A DNA stretch of 64,000 nt from Azospirillum lipoferum 4B (GTDB lineage Bacteria > Pseudomonadota > Alphaproteobacteria > Azospirillales > Azospirillaceae). The translations under genes and the position numbers were made by a program. The DNA lies in contig NC_016622.1 of NCBI RefSeq assembly GCF_000283655.1, positions 2,678,501 to 2,742,500 of the forward strand, in the 5' to 3' direction. Shown piece by piece: positions 47,131-55,976 of the stretch (positions within the stretch are counted from its first letter, which is position 1; each line of letters begins with the position of its first letter). Under the pieces are notes generated by a model, which saw only the letters and a list, made by a program, of their open reading frames with translations, did no database searches and had not been told where the DNA came from.

Positions 47131-47628
47131 TTAACCGATGCGTTCGCGAATCGGAAACTCGCATTCGCGCATCAGGCGATCCAGCAGGCCGCGCGACCCG
47201 GCCTCGCACAGATCCAGCACCTGTTCGAAGCCGTCGGGGCCGCCGTAATAGGGATCGGGAACCTCGCGGCCCTCAAACCCCGGCGCATCGTCCAGGAACA
47301 GGCGGAGCGCGGCGGTGGTGCACGACGGGGCGATGCGGCGCAGCTGGGCCAGATGGCCGTGGTCCATCGCCAGGATATGGTCGAAGCGGGTGAAATCCGC
47401 CGCCACCACCTTGCGGGCGCGCAGACCCGACAGGTCGACGCCGCGGGCCAGCGCCGCGTGTTGCGTGCGCGGATCGGGCGGCTCGCCGACATGATAGCTG
47501 TGGGTGCCGGCGGAATCGGCGATCGCATGCGGCCCGAGACCAGCGCGCTCGGCCAGATGGCGGAACACCCCCTCGGCGGTTGGCGAGCGGCAGATGTTGC
47601 CCGTGCAGACGAACAGGACCTTGACCAC
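47131..47628 (-). CDS. Low-molecular-weight protein-tyrosine phosphatase
   Basis: A 165-residue LMW-PTP with the P-loop VCTGNICRS (C-X5-R) at residues 8-16 and the general-acid Asp in VPDPYYGG near 126. These enzymes dephosphorylate phosphotyrosine proteins, including exopolysaccharide kinases, but no capsule genes are near. It lies 68 bases upstream of the histidine-kinase gene on the same strand, so the two may be co-transcribed. Confidence 0.95.
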   Translation of the reverse strand: MVKVLFVCTGNICRSPTAEGVFRHLAERAGLGPHAIADSAGTHSYHVGEPPDPRTQHAALARGVDLSGLRARKVVAADFTRFDHILAMDHGHLAQLRRIAPSCTTAALRLFLDDAPGFEGREVPDPYYGGPDGFEQVLDLCEAGSRGLLDRLMRECEFPIRERIG

Positions 47629-47794
47629 CTGCGGTATCCCCCTTCTTTCTTCTCAGCGGCTTTACTTCCAGGCGCGACAAGCGTACGCCGCAGCAGTTTT
47701 CCACATGACCGGTTTCCGAACCGTTAGATCGGATCGCGTAAAATCGAACTCGATTTGAAGCGTGAATCCGATCGCCAGATATCAAGGGGATGCC

Positions 47795-48538
47795 ATGCCC
47801 TCGCCCGCGCTGACCAACCGCCTGCGACCGACCGACTCGATCGTCATCCTGACCGGGGCCGGGATTTCCAAGGAATCGGGTCTGGACACCTTCCGCTGCG
47901 CCGGCGGCATCTGGAGCCAGGTCGATCTGGAGGATGTGGCGACGCCGCAGGGCTTCGCGCGCAACCCCGACCTCGTCCACCGCTTCTACAACGACCGCCG
48001 CCGCGGCCTCGCCGACCCGGCGGTGCAGCCCAACGCCGCGCACCGGGCGCTGGCGGAGCTGGAGCGGCGCTGGAAGGGCGATGTCCTGCTGGTGACCCAG
48101 AACATCGACGACCTGCACGAGCGCGGCGGATCGACGGCGCCGCTGCACATGCATGGCGAACTGCTGAAGGCCTTCTGCCTGCATTGCCGCACGGTGACGG
48201 AGGTTCAGGGCGACCTGTCGGTGCACGACCATTGCCTGACCTGCGGGCGCAAGGGCGGCATGCGGCCGGACGTGGTGTGGTTCGGCGAGATGCCCTACCA
48301 GATGGAGCGCATCCAGCGGGCGCTGGAGGAATGCGACCTGTTCGTGTCGATCGGCACGTCGGGCCATGTCTACCCCGCCGCCGGTTTCGTGGCGGAAGCG
48401 CGGTCGGCCGGCGCCTATACGGTGGAGCTGAACCTGGAACCGTCGGAGGGTGCTTCCCATTTCCACAGCTCCATCCACGGCCCGGCGACCCAGGTGGTGC
48501 CGGCCTTCGTTCAGGATCTGCTGTCGATTGTCCGATGA
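47795..48538 (+). CDS. NAD-dependent protein deacylase, CobB-type sirtuin
   Basis: A class III sirtuin, 247 residues. Markers are VILTGAGISKESGLDTFR, TQNIDDLHERGG (catalytic region), the His in LHMHGELLKAFC, and the zinc pairs CLHC and CLTC. The YxxR motif in HRFYNDRRR, as in E. coli CobB, suggests removal of succinyl or malonyl as well as acetyl groups. ATG 47795 has AAGGGG five bases upstream; a GTG at 47762 is possible. It removes the marks that the PatZ-like enzyme (58103) writes, by inference. The next gene starts one base after its stop. Confidence 0.94.
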   Translation: MPSPALTNRLRPTDSIVILTGAGISKESGLDTFRCAGGIWSQVDLEDVATPQGFARNPDLVHRFYNDRRRGLADPAVQPNAAHRALAELERRWKGDVLLVTQNIDDLHERGGSTAPLHMHGELLKAFCLHCRTVTEVQGDLSVHDHCLTCGRKGGMRPDVVWFGEMPYQMERIQRALEECDLFVSIGTSGHVYPAAGFVAEARSAGAYTVELNLEPSEGASHFHSSIHGPATQVVPAFVQDLLSIVR

Positions 48539-48539
48539 C

Positions 48540-49139
48540 ATGGCTAAGGGCGGTTCGGATCTGGACCGCCTGTTCGCGACGGTGCGCGCCTGCACGCTAT
48601 GCGCAGGCGTCCTTCCCCATGGCTGCCGCCCGGTCCTGCGCGGCAGCCGCACCGCCCGCCTGCTGATCGTCGGGCAGGCGCCCGGCGCGCGGGTGCATGC
48701 CAGCGGCATCCCCTGGGACGACGCCTCCGGCGACCGGCTGCGCAAGTGGCTGGCGATGGACCGGACCGCCTTCTACGACGAGTCCCGCATCGCCGTGGTG
48801 CCGATGGGGCTGTGCTATCCCGGAACCATGCCGAAGGGCGGCGATTATCCGCCGAGGCCCGAATGCGCGCCCTTGTGGCATCCGCCGGTGCTGAGCGCGC
48901 TGTCGGGCGTCCGGCTGACCCTGCTGATCGGGCAGTACGCCCAGACGCGCTATCTGGGCGACCGCCGCAAGGCGACGATGACGGAGACGGTGGCGAGCTG
49001 GCGCGACTACGGCCCAGCCTATATCCCGCTGCCGCACCCGAGCTGGCGCAACACCGCCTGGCTGAACCGGAACCCCTGGTTCGAGGAGGAGCTGGTGCCG
49101 GCGCTACGCCGCCGGGTGGCCGAGGTGCTGGAGGGCTGA
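48540..49139 (+). CDS. Uracil-DNA glycosylase superfamily protein
   Basis: A 199-residue UDG-fold protein. Motif A-like LLIVGQAPGARVHASGIPWDD and motif B-like IPLPHPSWRNTAWLN are placed as in UDG families, and ACTLCAGVLP/HGCRP gives several cysteines at the N-terminus, though not a clear [4Fe-4S] set. The family includes uracil and other base-excision glycosylases, and the actual substrate is not established. It begins one base after the sirtuin stop, so the two are probably translated together. Confidence 0.85.
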   Translation: MAKGGSDLDRLFATVRACTLCAGVLPHGCRPVLRGSRTARLLIVGQAPGARVHASGIPWDDASGDRLRKWLAMDRTAFYDESRIAVVPMGLCYPGTMPKGGDYPPRPECAPLWHPPVLSALSGVRLTLLIGQYAQTRYLGDRRKATMTETVASWRDYGPAYIPLPHPSWRNTAWLNRNPWFEEELVPALRRRVAEVLEG

Positions 49140-49164
49140 GAGGCCCCCGCCCTACTCCCCCCGG

Positions 49165-49575
49165 CTATTCCATCGTCTCGATCCGCTCCATGTCGTCGTC
49201 GGAGAAGCCGAAATGGTGGCCGATCTCGTGGATCAGGACATGGCGGACGATGGCCGGCAGTTCCTCCCCCGTCTCGCACCAGTAATCCAGGATCGGGCGG
49301 CGGTAGAGGAAGATCATGTCCGGCCCGCCGCGCAGGTCGGCGACGCTTTGCCGCGTCAGATCCACCCCCCGGTACAGGCCCAGCAGGTCGAATGGGCTTT
49401 CCAGCTCCATCTCCCGCTCGGTATCCTCATCGGGAAAATCCTCGACATGGATGACGAGGTTCCCGACCGGGGCCAGAAGCTCCGCCGGGATGGTTTCAAG
49501 CGCTTCTTCGGCCATGCGCTCCAGGTCTTCGACCGTGGGCGGAACCGTATGGGGACCTGAAGGTTTCCGTATCAT
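49165..49575 (-). CDS. Small zincin-like metallopeptidase family protein
   Basis: A 136-residue protein of the zincin_1 (PF06262-type) family. The metal motif is HEIGHHFGFSDDDM (HExxH plus downstream Asp) at about residues 117-130; upstream elements LLGLYRGVDLTRQS and ADLRGGPDMIFLYRRPILD are typical. Function is unknown. ATG 49575 (MIRKPSGPHTVPPTVEDLERM) is the family-like start, and the open frame upstream is not homologous. It is convergent with the UDG gene. Confidence 0.9.
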   Translation of the reverse strand: MIRKPSGPHTVPPTVEDLERMAEEALETIPAELLAPVGNLVIHVEDFPDEDTEREMELESPFDLLGLYRGVDLTRQSVADLRGGPDMIFLYRRPILDYWCETGEELPAIVRHVLIHEIGHHFGFSDDDMERIETME

Positions 49576-49656
49576 GCCGCAGAAGGTAGCGGACCGCCGC
49601 CCGTTCGCCAAGAAGCTGCGGGCGGCAAAAGAGGGACGGAAGAAAGGGAGGTCATC

Positions 49657-49959
49657 ATGTCCGATCGTTTGGTCGGCGCGCATCGCCAGACGGCACTGAA
49701 GGAACTGCACGGCTGGTCGGAGGTGCTGGAACGCGACGCCATCCGCAAGACCTACCATTTCGCCGATTTTCCGGCCGCCTGGGGGTTCATGAATCAGGTC
49801 GCCCTGCTGGCCGAGAAGACCGGCCATCACCCCGAATGGTTCAACGACCTCGGCCGGGTGGAGGTGATCCTCTACACCCGCAGCGCCGACGCCGTGACCC
49901 CGGCCGACATCGAGTTCGCCCACCGCCTGGACCAGATGGCCCCGCTGCACGACCGGTAG
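49657..49959 (+). CDS. phhB: Pterin-4a-carbinolamine dehydratase
   Basis: A 100-residue PCD/DCoH protein that dehydrates 4a-hydroxytetrahydropterin, recycling the cofactor of phenylalanine hydroxylase. The active-site block EKTGHHPEWFNDLGRVEV is complete and the length is standard. No phenylalanine hydroxylase is nearby. AAAGGGAGG precedes the ATG. Confidence 0.95.
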   Translation: MSDRLVGAHRQTALKELHGWSEVLERDAIRKTYHFADFPAAWGFMNQVALLAEKTGHHPEWFNDLGRVEVILYTRSADAVTPADIEFAHRLDQMAPLHDR

Positions 49960-49972
49960 GGCCGGAATGAAA

Positions 49973-50001
49973 GGCCCTTCTCCCGCCTTGGGAGAAGGGC
50001 C
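49973..50001 (-). terminator. Terminator hairpin between convergent phhB and chemoreceptor genes
   Basis: Perfect 12-bp arms GGCCCTTCTCCC / GGGAGAAGGGCC, loop of five. On the minus strand TTTCATT follows, so it best serves the chemoreceptor gene, 25 bases after its stop, and may serve phhB as well. Confidence 0.75.
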
Positions 50002-50026
50002 GCCTTGAGAGAAAGGCCGACGACGG

Positions 50027-52090
50027 TCAGGCGGCGCGGATGCCGGCCAGGAAGGTCTCCACCTCGCGGCGCAGGTCATCAGCCTGACGCGACAGACCGG
50101 TGGACGCGTCGAGCACCTGCGACGCCGCCCGGCCGGTCTGGGCGGCGGCCTCGTGCACCTGCGCGATGTTGCCGCTGACCTCGCCGGTGCCCTGGGCCGC
50201 CTGCTGGACGTTGCGCGAGATCTCCGACGTGGTGGCGCTCTGCTCCTCGATGGCGGCGGCGATGGTGGCGGCGATCTCGTTCATCGTGCCGATGGTGCCT
50301 CCGATCCCCTCGATGGCGTTCACCGTGCTGCGCGTGGCGCTCTGCACACTGTTGATCTGGGCAGAGATGTCCTCCGTCGCCTTGGCGGTCTGGTTGGCCA
50401 GCTGCTTCACCTCGCTCGCCACGACGGCGAAACCCTTGCCGGCCTCCCCCGCCCGCGCCGCCTCGATGGTGGCGTTCAGCGCCAGAAGGTTGGTCTGGCT
50501 GGCGATGTCCTGGATCAGCTTGACCACCTCGCCGATGCGCGCGACCTCCTCGGCCAGATTGCGGACGGAACCGGTGGTGTCCTGCGCCTCGCGCACCGCC
50601 TGGGCGGCGACGCCGTTGGAGCGGGAGACCTGTTCGCTGATCTCGCGGATCGAGGCGGTCATCTCCTCCGTCGCCGAGGCCACGGTCTGCACGTTCACCG
50701 ACGTCTGCTCCGCTGCAGAGGTGGAGGCGGAGGCCTGACGGCTGGTCTCCTCCGCCAGCGCCGCCATGGATTCGGCGGTCCTGCTCAACTGAGTGGAAGC
50801 ACCGGATACGCTGGTCAGGATGGCCGACACCGCCCGGTCGAAGCCCTGGACCATCCGTTCGACGGCGGCGGTGCGCTTCTCGCGGGCGGCGCGCTGGGCC
50901 TCCTGTTCGGATTCCAAGCGCACGCGTTCGATGGCGCTTTCCTTCAGCACCTGGATCGCCCGCGCCATCGCGCCGATCTCGTCCGGCAGTTTGGAATAGG
51001 CGATGTCGACGCCGAGATCGCCGTCGGCCAGCCGCACGACGGTGGAGGTGAGGGAACCCAGACGCCGCGTGACCTGGGCCGACAGCACGATCAGCACGAT
51101 GCCGAAGGTGATGCAGACCGCGGCCAGAACCACCGCGGCGAGGATCAGTTGAGTCCAGGCCTGACTTACGCTCTCCCGGTTCGTCTCATGCGCCACAGCC
51201 AGGGCGGCGTTGCGCATCGTCAGGATGTTGTTCAGCATCGGCGTCACCCAGGGACGCCATTCGGAAAGCGGCAGGGGCGGCGGCGCACCCTTACGCGCGG
51301 CGTCGATCACGCTTTGGAAACGCTGCTCGCCTTCCGTCATCATCGTGGTGCGCACATGCTCCAGCGCCCTGGTCAATTCGGGTGGATTGCCGAGATTGAG
51401 CACCGCCTGCTGCGTCATCTGCCACAGCCCGGCGATCCTGCCGGTCATCTCGGTCGCCGCCTGCAGCCGCTCCGGCCCGAAGGGCATGCCGGCGACGAAC
51501 AGCCCGACGGAGGCGGAGCGGGTACCGCCGACGTCGCGCATGTCCTGGGCCAGACGCGCCAGATTGACATGTCCGAACAGGTCTGGACCGTTGACGATGG
51601 TGGAGCGGTAGGTCTCGTCGATGGCCTTGCCGACATTCTGGTTGGCCACGGCGATGGCATCGACCGTGGCCGCTGCGATGGTCGCCGGCCGGGCCGGTTT
51701 GGCCTGCTCCGCCGCCTGACGGGCGGCCGTCCGCGCCGCCTTCAGCTGGCTGGACGCGGTGACGATGGGGGCGGCGGACAGGCCGGCGGCTTCGATTTGC
51801 TCGCGGGCTTTGGCCAGAGCCGCATCGCTGGCGGCGATCGCCGCCTCCAGCGGTTGGGCCGCGGCGGTATCCAACGCCTTCTCGCTGTCGAAGGCAACCG
51901 CCCAGCGCCCTCGTTCACTGGCCAGCAGGGGGCCGACCTGCAGCGTCGCCTCGAATGCCGAGAGCGAGCTTTCCGTCCGGTGGCGCTGCCGGAGATCGCC
52001 CACGGCATTCCATGCAAGGACGACGGCCATGCAGATCGGAAAGGCGGCGATGAGAACATTTGCGCACAATATTTTCGTGCGGATATTCAT
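50027..52090 (-). CDS. Methyl-accepting chemotaxis protein
   Basis: A 687-residue chemoreceptor. The first membrane helix ([21 protein letters not shown], in part) is at residues 8-28; a large periplasmic domain of about 290 residues contains [18 protein letters not shown], reminiscent of NIT-type sensors; the second helix is near 315-340; HAMP follows (about 340-395, [19 protein letters not shown]); then the signalling domain with hairpin tip [20 protein letters not shown]. No C-terminal CheR-binding pentapeptide is present. The ligand is unknown. ATG 52090 starts the typical short cytoplasmic MNIRTKI. Confidence 0.94.
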   Translation of the reverse strand: MNIRTKILCANVLIAAFPICMAVVLAWNAVGDLRQRHRTESSLSAFEATLQVGPLLASERGRWAVAFDSEKALDTAAAQPLEAAIAASDAALAKAREQIEAAGLSAAPIVTASSQLKAARTAARQAAEQAKPARPATIAAATVDAIAVANQNVGKAIDETYRSTIVNGPDLFGHVNLARLAQDMRDVGGTRSASVGLFVAGMPFGPERLQAATEMTGRIAGLWQMTQQAVLNLGNPPELTRALEHVRTTMMTEGEQRFQSVIDAARKGAPPPLPLSEWRPWVTPMLNNILTMRNAALAVAHETNRESVSQAWTQLILAAVVLAAVCITFGIVLIVLSAQVTRRLGSLTSTVVRLADGDLGVDIAYSKLPDEIGAMARAIQVLKESAIERVRLESEQEAQRAAREKRTAAVERMVQGFDRAVSAILTSVSGASTQLSRTAESMAALAEETSRQASASTSAAEQTSVNVQTVASATEEMTASIREISEQVSRSNGVAAQAVREAQDTTGSVRNLAEEVARIGEVVKLIQDIASQTNLLALNATIEAARAGEAGKGFAVVASEVKQLANQTAKATEDISAQINSVQSATRSTVNAIEGIGGTIGTMNEIAATIAAAIEEQSATTSEISRNVQQAAQGTGEVSGNIAQVHEAAAQTGRAASQVLDASTGLSRQADDLRREVETFLAGIRAA

Positions 52091-52241
52091 CCTGTGTCCC
52101 CTGCGCGACGCGACGAATGCAAACAGGGGCAACAATAGCAACGATCGATTACCGGACGTCAGTCAGGGACCATCCCGATCACCCGCCCGCCGGAGATTGC
52201 CTCCGGGGCCATCACTGGGTGCCCGCCCGGTCGGCAAGGGG

Positions 52242-54089
52242 TTAGGGCGCCACCCACCAGCTTTCCAGCATCGGCCCGTACAGCGGTGTATTTACCGGAC
52301 GGTGCAGGGTCGACCGGCGGGCAATCCGGTCCACCGGGCTATGGAACAGCGGGACCATGTAATGCCCCCACAGCAGCACCCGGTCCAGCGCCCGCACGCG
52401 ACCGATCAACTCCGCCCGTGTGGTGGCCACGGCGATGGAGCGGGCGAGTGCGTCGACCACCGGGTCACGGATGCCGGCCAGATTGCGGCTGCCCTCCTGA
52501 CCGGCCGCCTCGGAGCCGTAGTAATAAAGCTGCTCGTTTCCGGGAGACAGGCTGGACGCCCACCAGCGCATGGTCATATCGAATTCGAGTCGGTCCAGGC
52601 GGCCCTGGAACTGGGCGCTGTCCACCGTCCGGACGCGCGCGTCGATGCCCAGCGGCTCCAGCGATCGGGTGAATTCCAGCGCCACCCGCTCCTCCGACGG
52701 ATCGGACAGGAGGATTTCGAAGGCAAAACGATTTCCGGCCGCATCGGTCAGCCGGCCGTCACGCACCCGCCAGCCGGCCTGCTCCAGCAGCCGCAACGCC
52801 TCGCGCCGGTTGGCGCGCAGGCCCGCCGGGCCGCTGCCGGTCCCGCCATCCGGCAGGGTGAAGGGGCGGATGAACAGCTCCGGCGGCAACCGGTCGCGGA
52901 AAGGCTCCAGCGCCCGCAACTCCTCCCCCTCCGGCAGGCCGCGGGCGGCAAGGTCGGAGTTGGGGTAATAGCTGGCGGTGCGGGTCAGCAGTCCATGGAA
53001 CAGGCTGCGCCCGATCCAGTCGAAATCGGTCGCCATGCCCAGCGCCCGGCGCACCCGCAGATCGGCGAAGATTGGACGGCGTGTGTTGAAGATCAGTCCG
53101 CGCGCCGGCTCCGGCCGCCGGTTCGGCAATTCCTCCCGCACAATGCGCCCGTCGCGCCGGGCAGGGCCGTCATAGCCGGTGGCCCATTTGGCCGGATCGC
53201 TCTCGTAGCGGACATCGCCCTGCCCGGCCTTGAACGCCTCCAGCGCCACGGAATCGTCACGGTAATAGTCGAATTCTAGCCGGTCGGCGTTGAACTGCCC
53301 GAGGCGGGTCGGCAGGTCGCGGCCCCAATAGTCGCGCACCCGCTCATAGACGATGCGCCGTCCAGGATCGACGGTGGCGATGCGGTAGGGACCGCTGCCC
53401 ATGATCGGCTCCAGCGTCGTGCGGTTGAAGTCGCGGCCTTCCCAGAAAGCTTTCGAATGGATCGGCATCAACCCCATCAGCAGCGGCATCTCGCGGTCGA
53501 TGGTCCCATCCGCGTTGGAAGCGAAGGCGAAGCGGACTGTCTGCGGATCGGGCGCCTCGGCCGCCGCGACCTTGGCATAGAACAGGCGGCGGTTGGGTGT
53601 GCCGTGCCTCCGCTGCATCTCCAGGGAGAACAGCACGTCGGCGGCGGTCACAGGCGTCCCGTCATGCCAGCGCGCATTGGCGTTGATGCGGAAGGTGACG
53701 GCGGAGCGGTCGCCGGCCACCTCCACCCGGTCGGCCAGCAGGCCGTAGAGCGAGAAGGGCTCGTCCCACGACCGCGTCAGCAGGGTTTCGAACACATGGC
53801 CCAGCCCCAGCGCCGGCACGCCCTTGACGATGTGCGGGTGGAGGCTGTCGAAACTGCCGGTCACCGCCTGCCGGATGGTCCCGCCCTTCCGCGCCGCCGG
53901 GTCGACATAGGGAAAGGCGGTGAAATCCGGCGGCAATGCCAGGTCGCCATGCATGGCTATGCCATGCGTTACACCGGCGTTCATGGCGATGCCGTGCGTC
54001 GGTGCGCCGTGTTCGGGGACCTCCGCGCATGCCGGACGGAGCGCCGGCAGAGCCAGAAGGATGAGGAGAAGGAGGATCGGGCGGGCCAT
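52242..54089 (-). CDS. YejA-like extracellular solute-binding protein (family 5)
   Basis: A 615-residue peptide/oligopeptide-type SBP (SBP_bac_5). A signal peptide (1-22, core ILLLLILLALPAL, likely cut after PACA) precedes a mature start with a short tandem motif THGIAM (twice in HGAPTHGIAM-N-AGVTHGIAMHG). Family stretches are PDFTAFPYVDPAARKGGTIR, DSLHPHIVKG, FRINANARWHDGTPVTAADV and GSGPYRIATVDPGRRIVYER, the YejA group. No permease or ATPase genes are adjacent, so it is an orphan here. ATG 54089 is preferred to an upstream codon. Confidence 0.92.
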   Translation of the reverse strand: MARPILLLLILLALPALRPACAEVPEHGAPTHGIAMNAGVTHGIAMHGDLALPPDFTAFPYVDPAARKGGTIRQAVTGSFDSLHPHIVKGVPALGLGHVFETLLTRSWDEPFSLYGLLADRVEVAGDRSAVTFRINANARWHDGTPVTAADVLFSLEMQRRHGTPNRRLFYAKVAAAEAPDPQTVRFAFASNADGTIDREMPLLMGLMPIHSKAFWEGRDFNRTTLEPIMGSGPYRIATVDPGRRIVYERVRDYWGRDLPTRLGQFNADRLEFDYYRDDSVALEAFKAGQGDVRYESDPAKWATGYDGPARRDGRIVREELPNRRPEPARGLIFNTRRPIFADLRVRRALGMATDFDWIGRSLFHGLLTRTASYYPNSDLAARGLPEGEELRALEPFRDRLPPELFIRPFTLPDGGTGSGPAGLRANRREALRLLEQAGWRVRDGRLTDAAGNRFAFEILLSDPSEERVALEFTRSLEPLGIDARVRTVDSAQFQGRLDRLEFDMTMRWWASSLSPGNEQLYYYGSEAAGQEGSRNLAGIRDPVVDALARSIAVATTRAELIGRVRALDRVLLWGHYMVPLFHSPVDRIARRSTLHRPVNTPLYGPMLESWWVAP

Positions 54090-54254
54090 GCCCGGCAGGG
54101 TTGCCCCTTTGCCGCACCTGCGCAAGAGCCCACGCAAGTTCCTTGGCCTTGATCGGCGTTCCGCCTAAACTCCGGCCCCGCGTGGCGCCGGACCGGGCAT
54201 CGGCGCCGAAACAAGAACGTGCCCTGAATACGCCAGTCGAAGGAACGCGATACC

Positions 54255-54812
54255 ATGGATCTGAGCAAGCTCGCCGCGGGTAAGAATGCCCCCTGGGACG
54301 TGAACGTCGTCATCGAGATTCCGATCGGCGGCCAGCCGGTGAAGTACGAAGTCGACAAGGAATCGGGCGCGGTGTTCGTCGACCGTTTCCTGCACACCGC
54401 GATGTTCTATCCCTGCAACTACGGCTTCATCCCGCACACCCTGTCGGGTGACGGCGATCCGGTGGACGTCTGCGTCGTCGGCCAGCACGGCGTCGTCCCG
54501 GGTGCGGTCCTGCGCTCGCGTCCCATCGGCGTCCTGTACATGGAGGACGAGGCCGGCGAGGACGAGAAACTGCTGGCCGTTCCGGTCGACAAGCTGCACC
54601 CCTTCTACACCGACGTGAAGAACTACACCGACCTGCCGTCCATCGTGATCGAGCAGATCGCCCACTTCTTCGAGCACTACAAGGATCTCGAGAAGAACAA
54701 GTGGGTGAAGGTCCGCGGCTGGGGCAACGCCGAAGAGGCCGCCAAGAAGATCGAGGAAGGCCTGGCCCGCGCCCAGGAAGCCAACAAGGGCATCCCGGGT
54801 CCGGTGGTCTGA
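54255..54812 (+). CDS. ppa: Inorganic pyrophosphatase
   Basis: A 185-residue family I soluble PPase that hydrolyses PPi to drive biosynthesis. The active-site signature DGDPVDVCVV and flanking LHTAMFYPCNYGFIPHTL are complete, as are KLLAVPVDKLHPFYTD and the C-terminal HYKDLEKNKWVKVRGW. AAGGAACG lies upstream of the ATG. A hairpin follows. Confidence 0.98.
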   Translation: MDLSKLAAGKNAPWDVNVVIEIPIGGQPVKYEVDKESGAVFVDRFLHTAMFYPCNYGFIPHTLSGDGDPVDVCVVGQHGVVPGAVLRSRPIGVLYMEDEAGEDEKLLAVPVDKLHPFYTDVKNYTDLPSIVIEQIAHFFEHYKDLEKNKWVKVRGWGNAEEAAKKIEEGLARAQEANKGIPGPVV

Positions 54813-54824
54813 GGTAGCGTTCGA

Positions 54825-54864
54825 ACCGCGTTGCCTCAGCCCAGGCGGCTTGAGGCAACGCGGT
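54825..54864 (+). terminator. Terminator hairpin after ppa
   Basis: Perfect 14-bp arms ACCGCGTTGCCTCA / TGAGGCAACGCGGT around a 12-base loop, 12 bases after the ppa stop. It overlaps the last codons of the convergent SDR gene and lacks a U-tract. Confidence 0.65.
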
Positions 54865-55876
54865 CGGATATGCATTTCCCCGCCTCCGGCGATCCCGCCA
54901 GCTGCGCGGGGAGATGCCCCAATCCGGCAAGCGTCCGACGCACCGCAAGGTCCAGCGGTGTGTGCGGTTCCTCGCCCAGGAAGGCCAGCAGGCGGCGGTT
55001 ATCGAGCCGCACCGGTTCCTGCCACAGATAGCGCATCTCGCTGAGTTCGCGGAAGAGCGGCACCGCCAGACCCGCCAGCCGCAGCATCCACCAGGGCATC
55101 CGCCACACCGGCAGGTCTGGCTCGTCCAGTGCGCGGGCGATGGCCGCGACCATCCGGCCGCCATCGGCATCCCAGTGTCCATCCATGTGGAACATCGCGT
55201 CGTCGCCCAACTCCGCCTCGCGGTCGAGCAGGCGCATCGCGGTTTCCGCCACGTCGGGCAGATAGGCCCATTGATGGCCGATCCCCGGCCGGCCCGGCTG
55301 GTTGATCCGGGTCGGCGGCTTGCCGGGCGTCAGCAATCCTTGGCTGAACCAGCTGTTGCCCGCCTGCGGACCGAAGAAGTCGCCGCAACGCAGAATCAGC
55401 AATCTCGCCCCCTGCCCCACCGCGCGATGCAGGCGGCGCTCCATCTCCACCCGGATGGCACCCTTGCGGGTGAGCGGGTTCTGCGCCGCCGTCTCCGGGA
55501 TCAGCGGGAAGACGTCGGGGCCGTAGTTGTAGACGGTGCCGGGCAGCAGGATGCGGGCACGGTTGACGCAGGCCGCGGCGATGCTGTTGTCCAGCATGGG
55601 TAGAACCAACCGGTCCCAATGCCGGTAGCCCGGCGGATTCACCGCGTGGACAATCAGCGCTACGCCCTCGGCCGCCGCCGCCACGTCGGCGGCATACATC
55701 GCGTCGCCGAACATCCACTGAATTCCGTCCTGCCGCCACTCTTCCGCCGGCTTGCGGCGCAGGCCGCGCACCGTCCAGCCGCGCGCCGCCAGCGCCCGCG
55801 CCATCTCGCCGCCGAACCCGCCGGTCGCACCCAGAACCAGGGCGGTCCTTGCCGTACCGGTCGCCTGCCGTTCCAT
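54836..55876 (-). CDS. NAD-dependent epimerase/dehydratase (SDR) family protein
   Basis: An extended SDR of 346 residues. The nucleotide loop is LVLGATGGFGGEMARALAARG near the N-terminus, and a PGTVYNYGPDVFPL segment occupies the Ser/Thr and Tyr catalytic area. Downstream GDFFGPQAGNSW and HQWAYLPDVAET are typical of sugar-nucleotide-like epimerases. The substrate is unknown. ATG 55876 has GGAGG five bases upstream and is preferred to 55888. A LysR regulator is divergent across a 100-base gap, the classic arrangement for local control. Confidence 0.88.
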   Translation of the reverse strand: MERQATGTARTALVLGATGGFGGEMARALAARGWTVRGLRRKPAEEWRQDGIQWMFGDAMYAADVAAAAEGVALIVHAVNPPGYRHWDRLVLPMLDNSIAAACVNRARILLPGTVYNYGPDVFPLIPETAAQNPLTRKGAIRVEMERRLHRAVGQGARLLILRCGDFFGPQAGNSWFSQGLLTPGKPPTRINQPGRPGIGHQWAYLPDVAETAMRLLDREAELGDDAMFHMDGHWDADGGRMVAAIARALDEPDLPVWRMPWWMLRLAGLAVPLFRELSEMRYLWQEPVRLDNRRLLAFLGEEPHTPLDLAVRRTLAGLGHLPAQLAGSPEAGKCISDRVASSRLG

Positions 55877-55976
55877 CGCTGCCTCCATCGCTTTTCGCTT
55901 CGTGATGGCGGAAGGATGGGCCGGGGAGCGGTTGAACGGAATTGTCGAACTGCGGCGGGTTGCTATACTGAAACCG

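Noticed and set aside
55889-55976. A defined LysR binding box between the SDR and lysR genes
   Set aside because: GTTGAAC and GTCGAAC are direct rather than inverted half-sites and no clean T-N11-A palindrome could be fixed.
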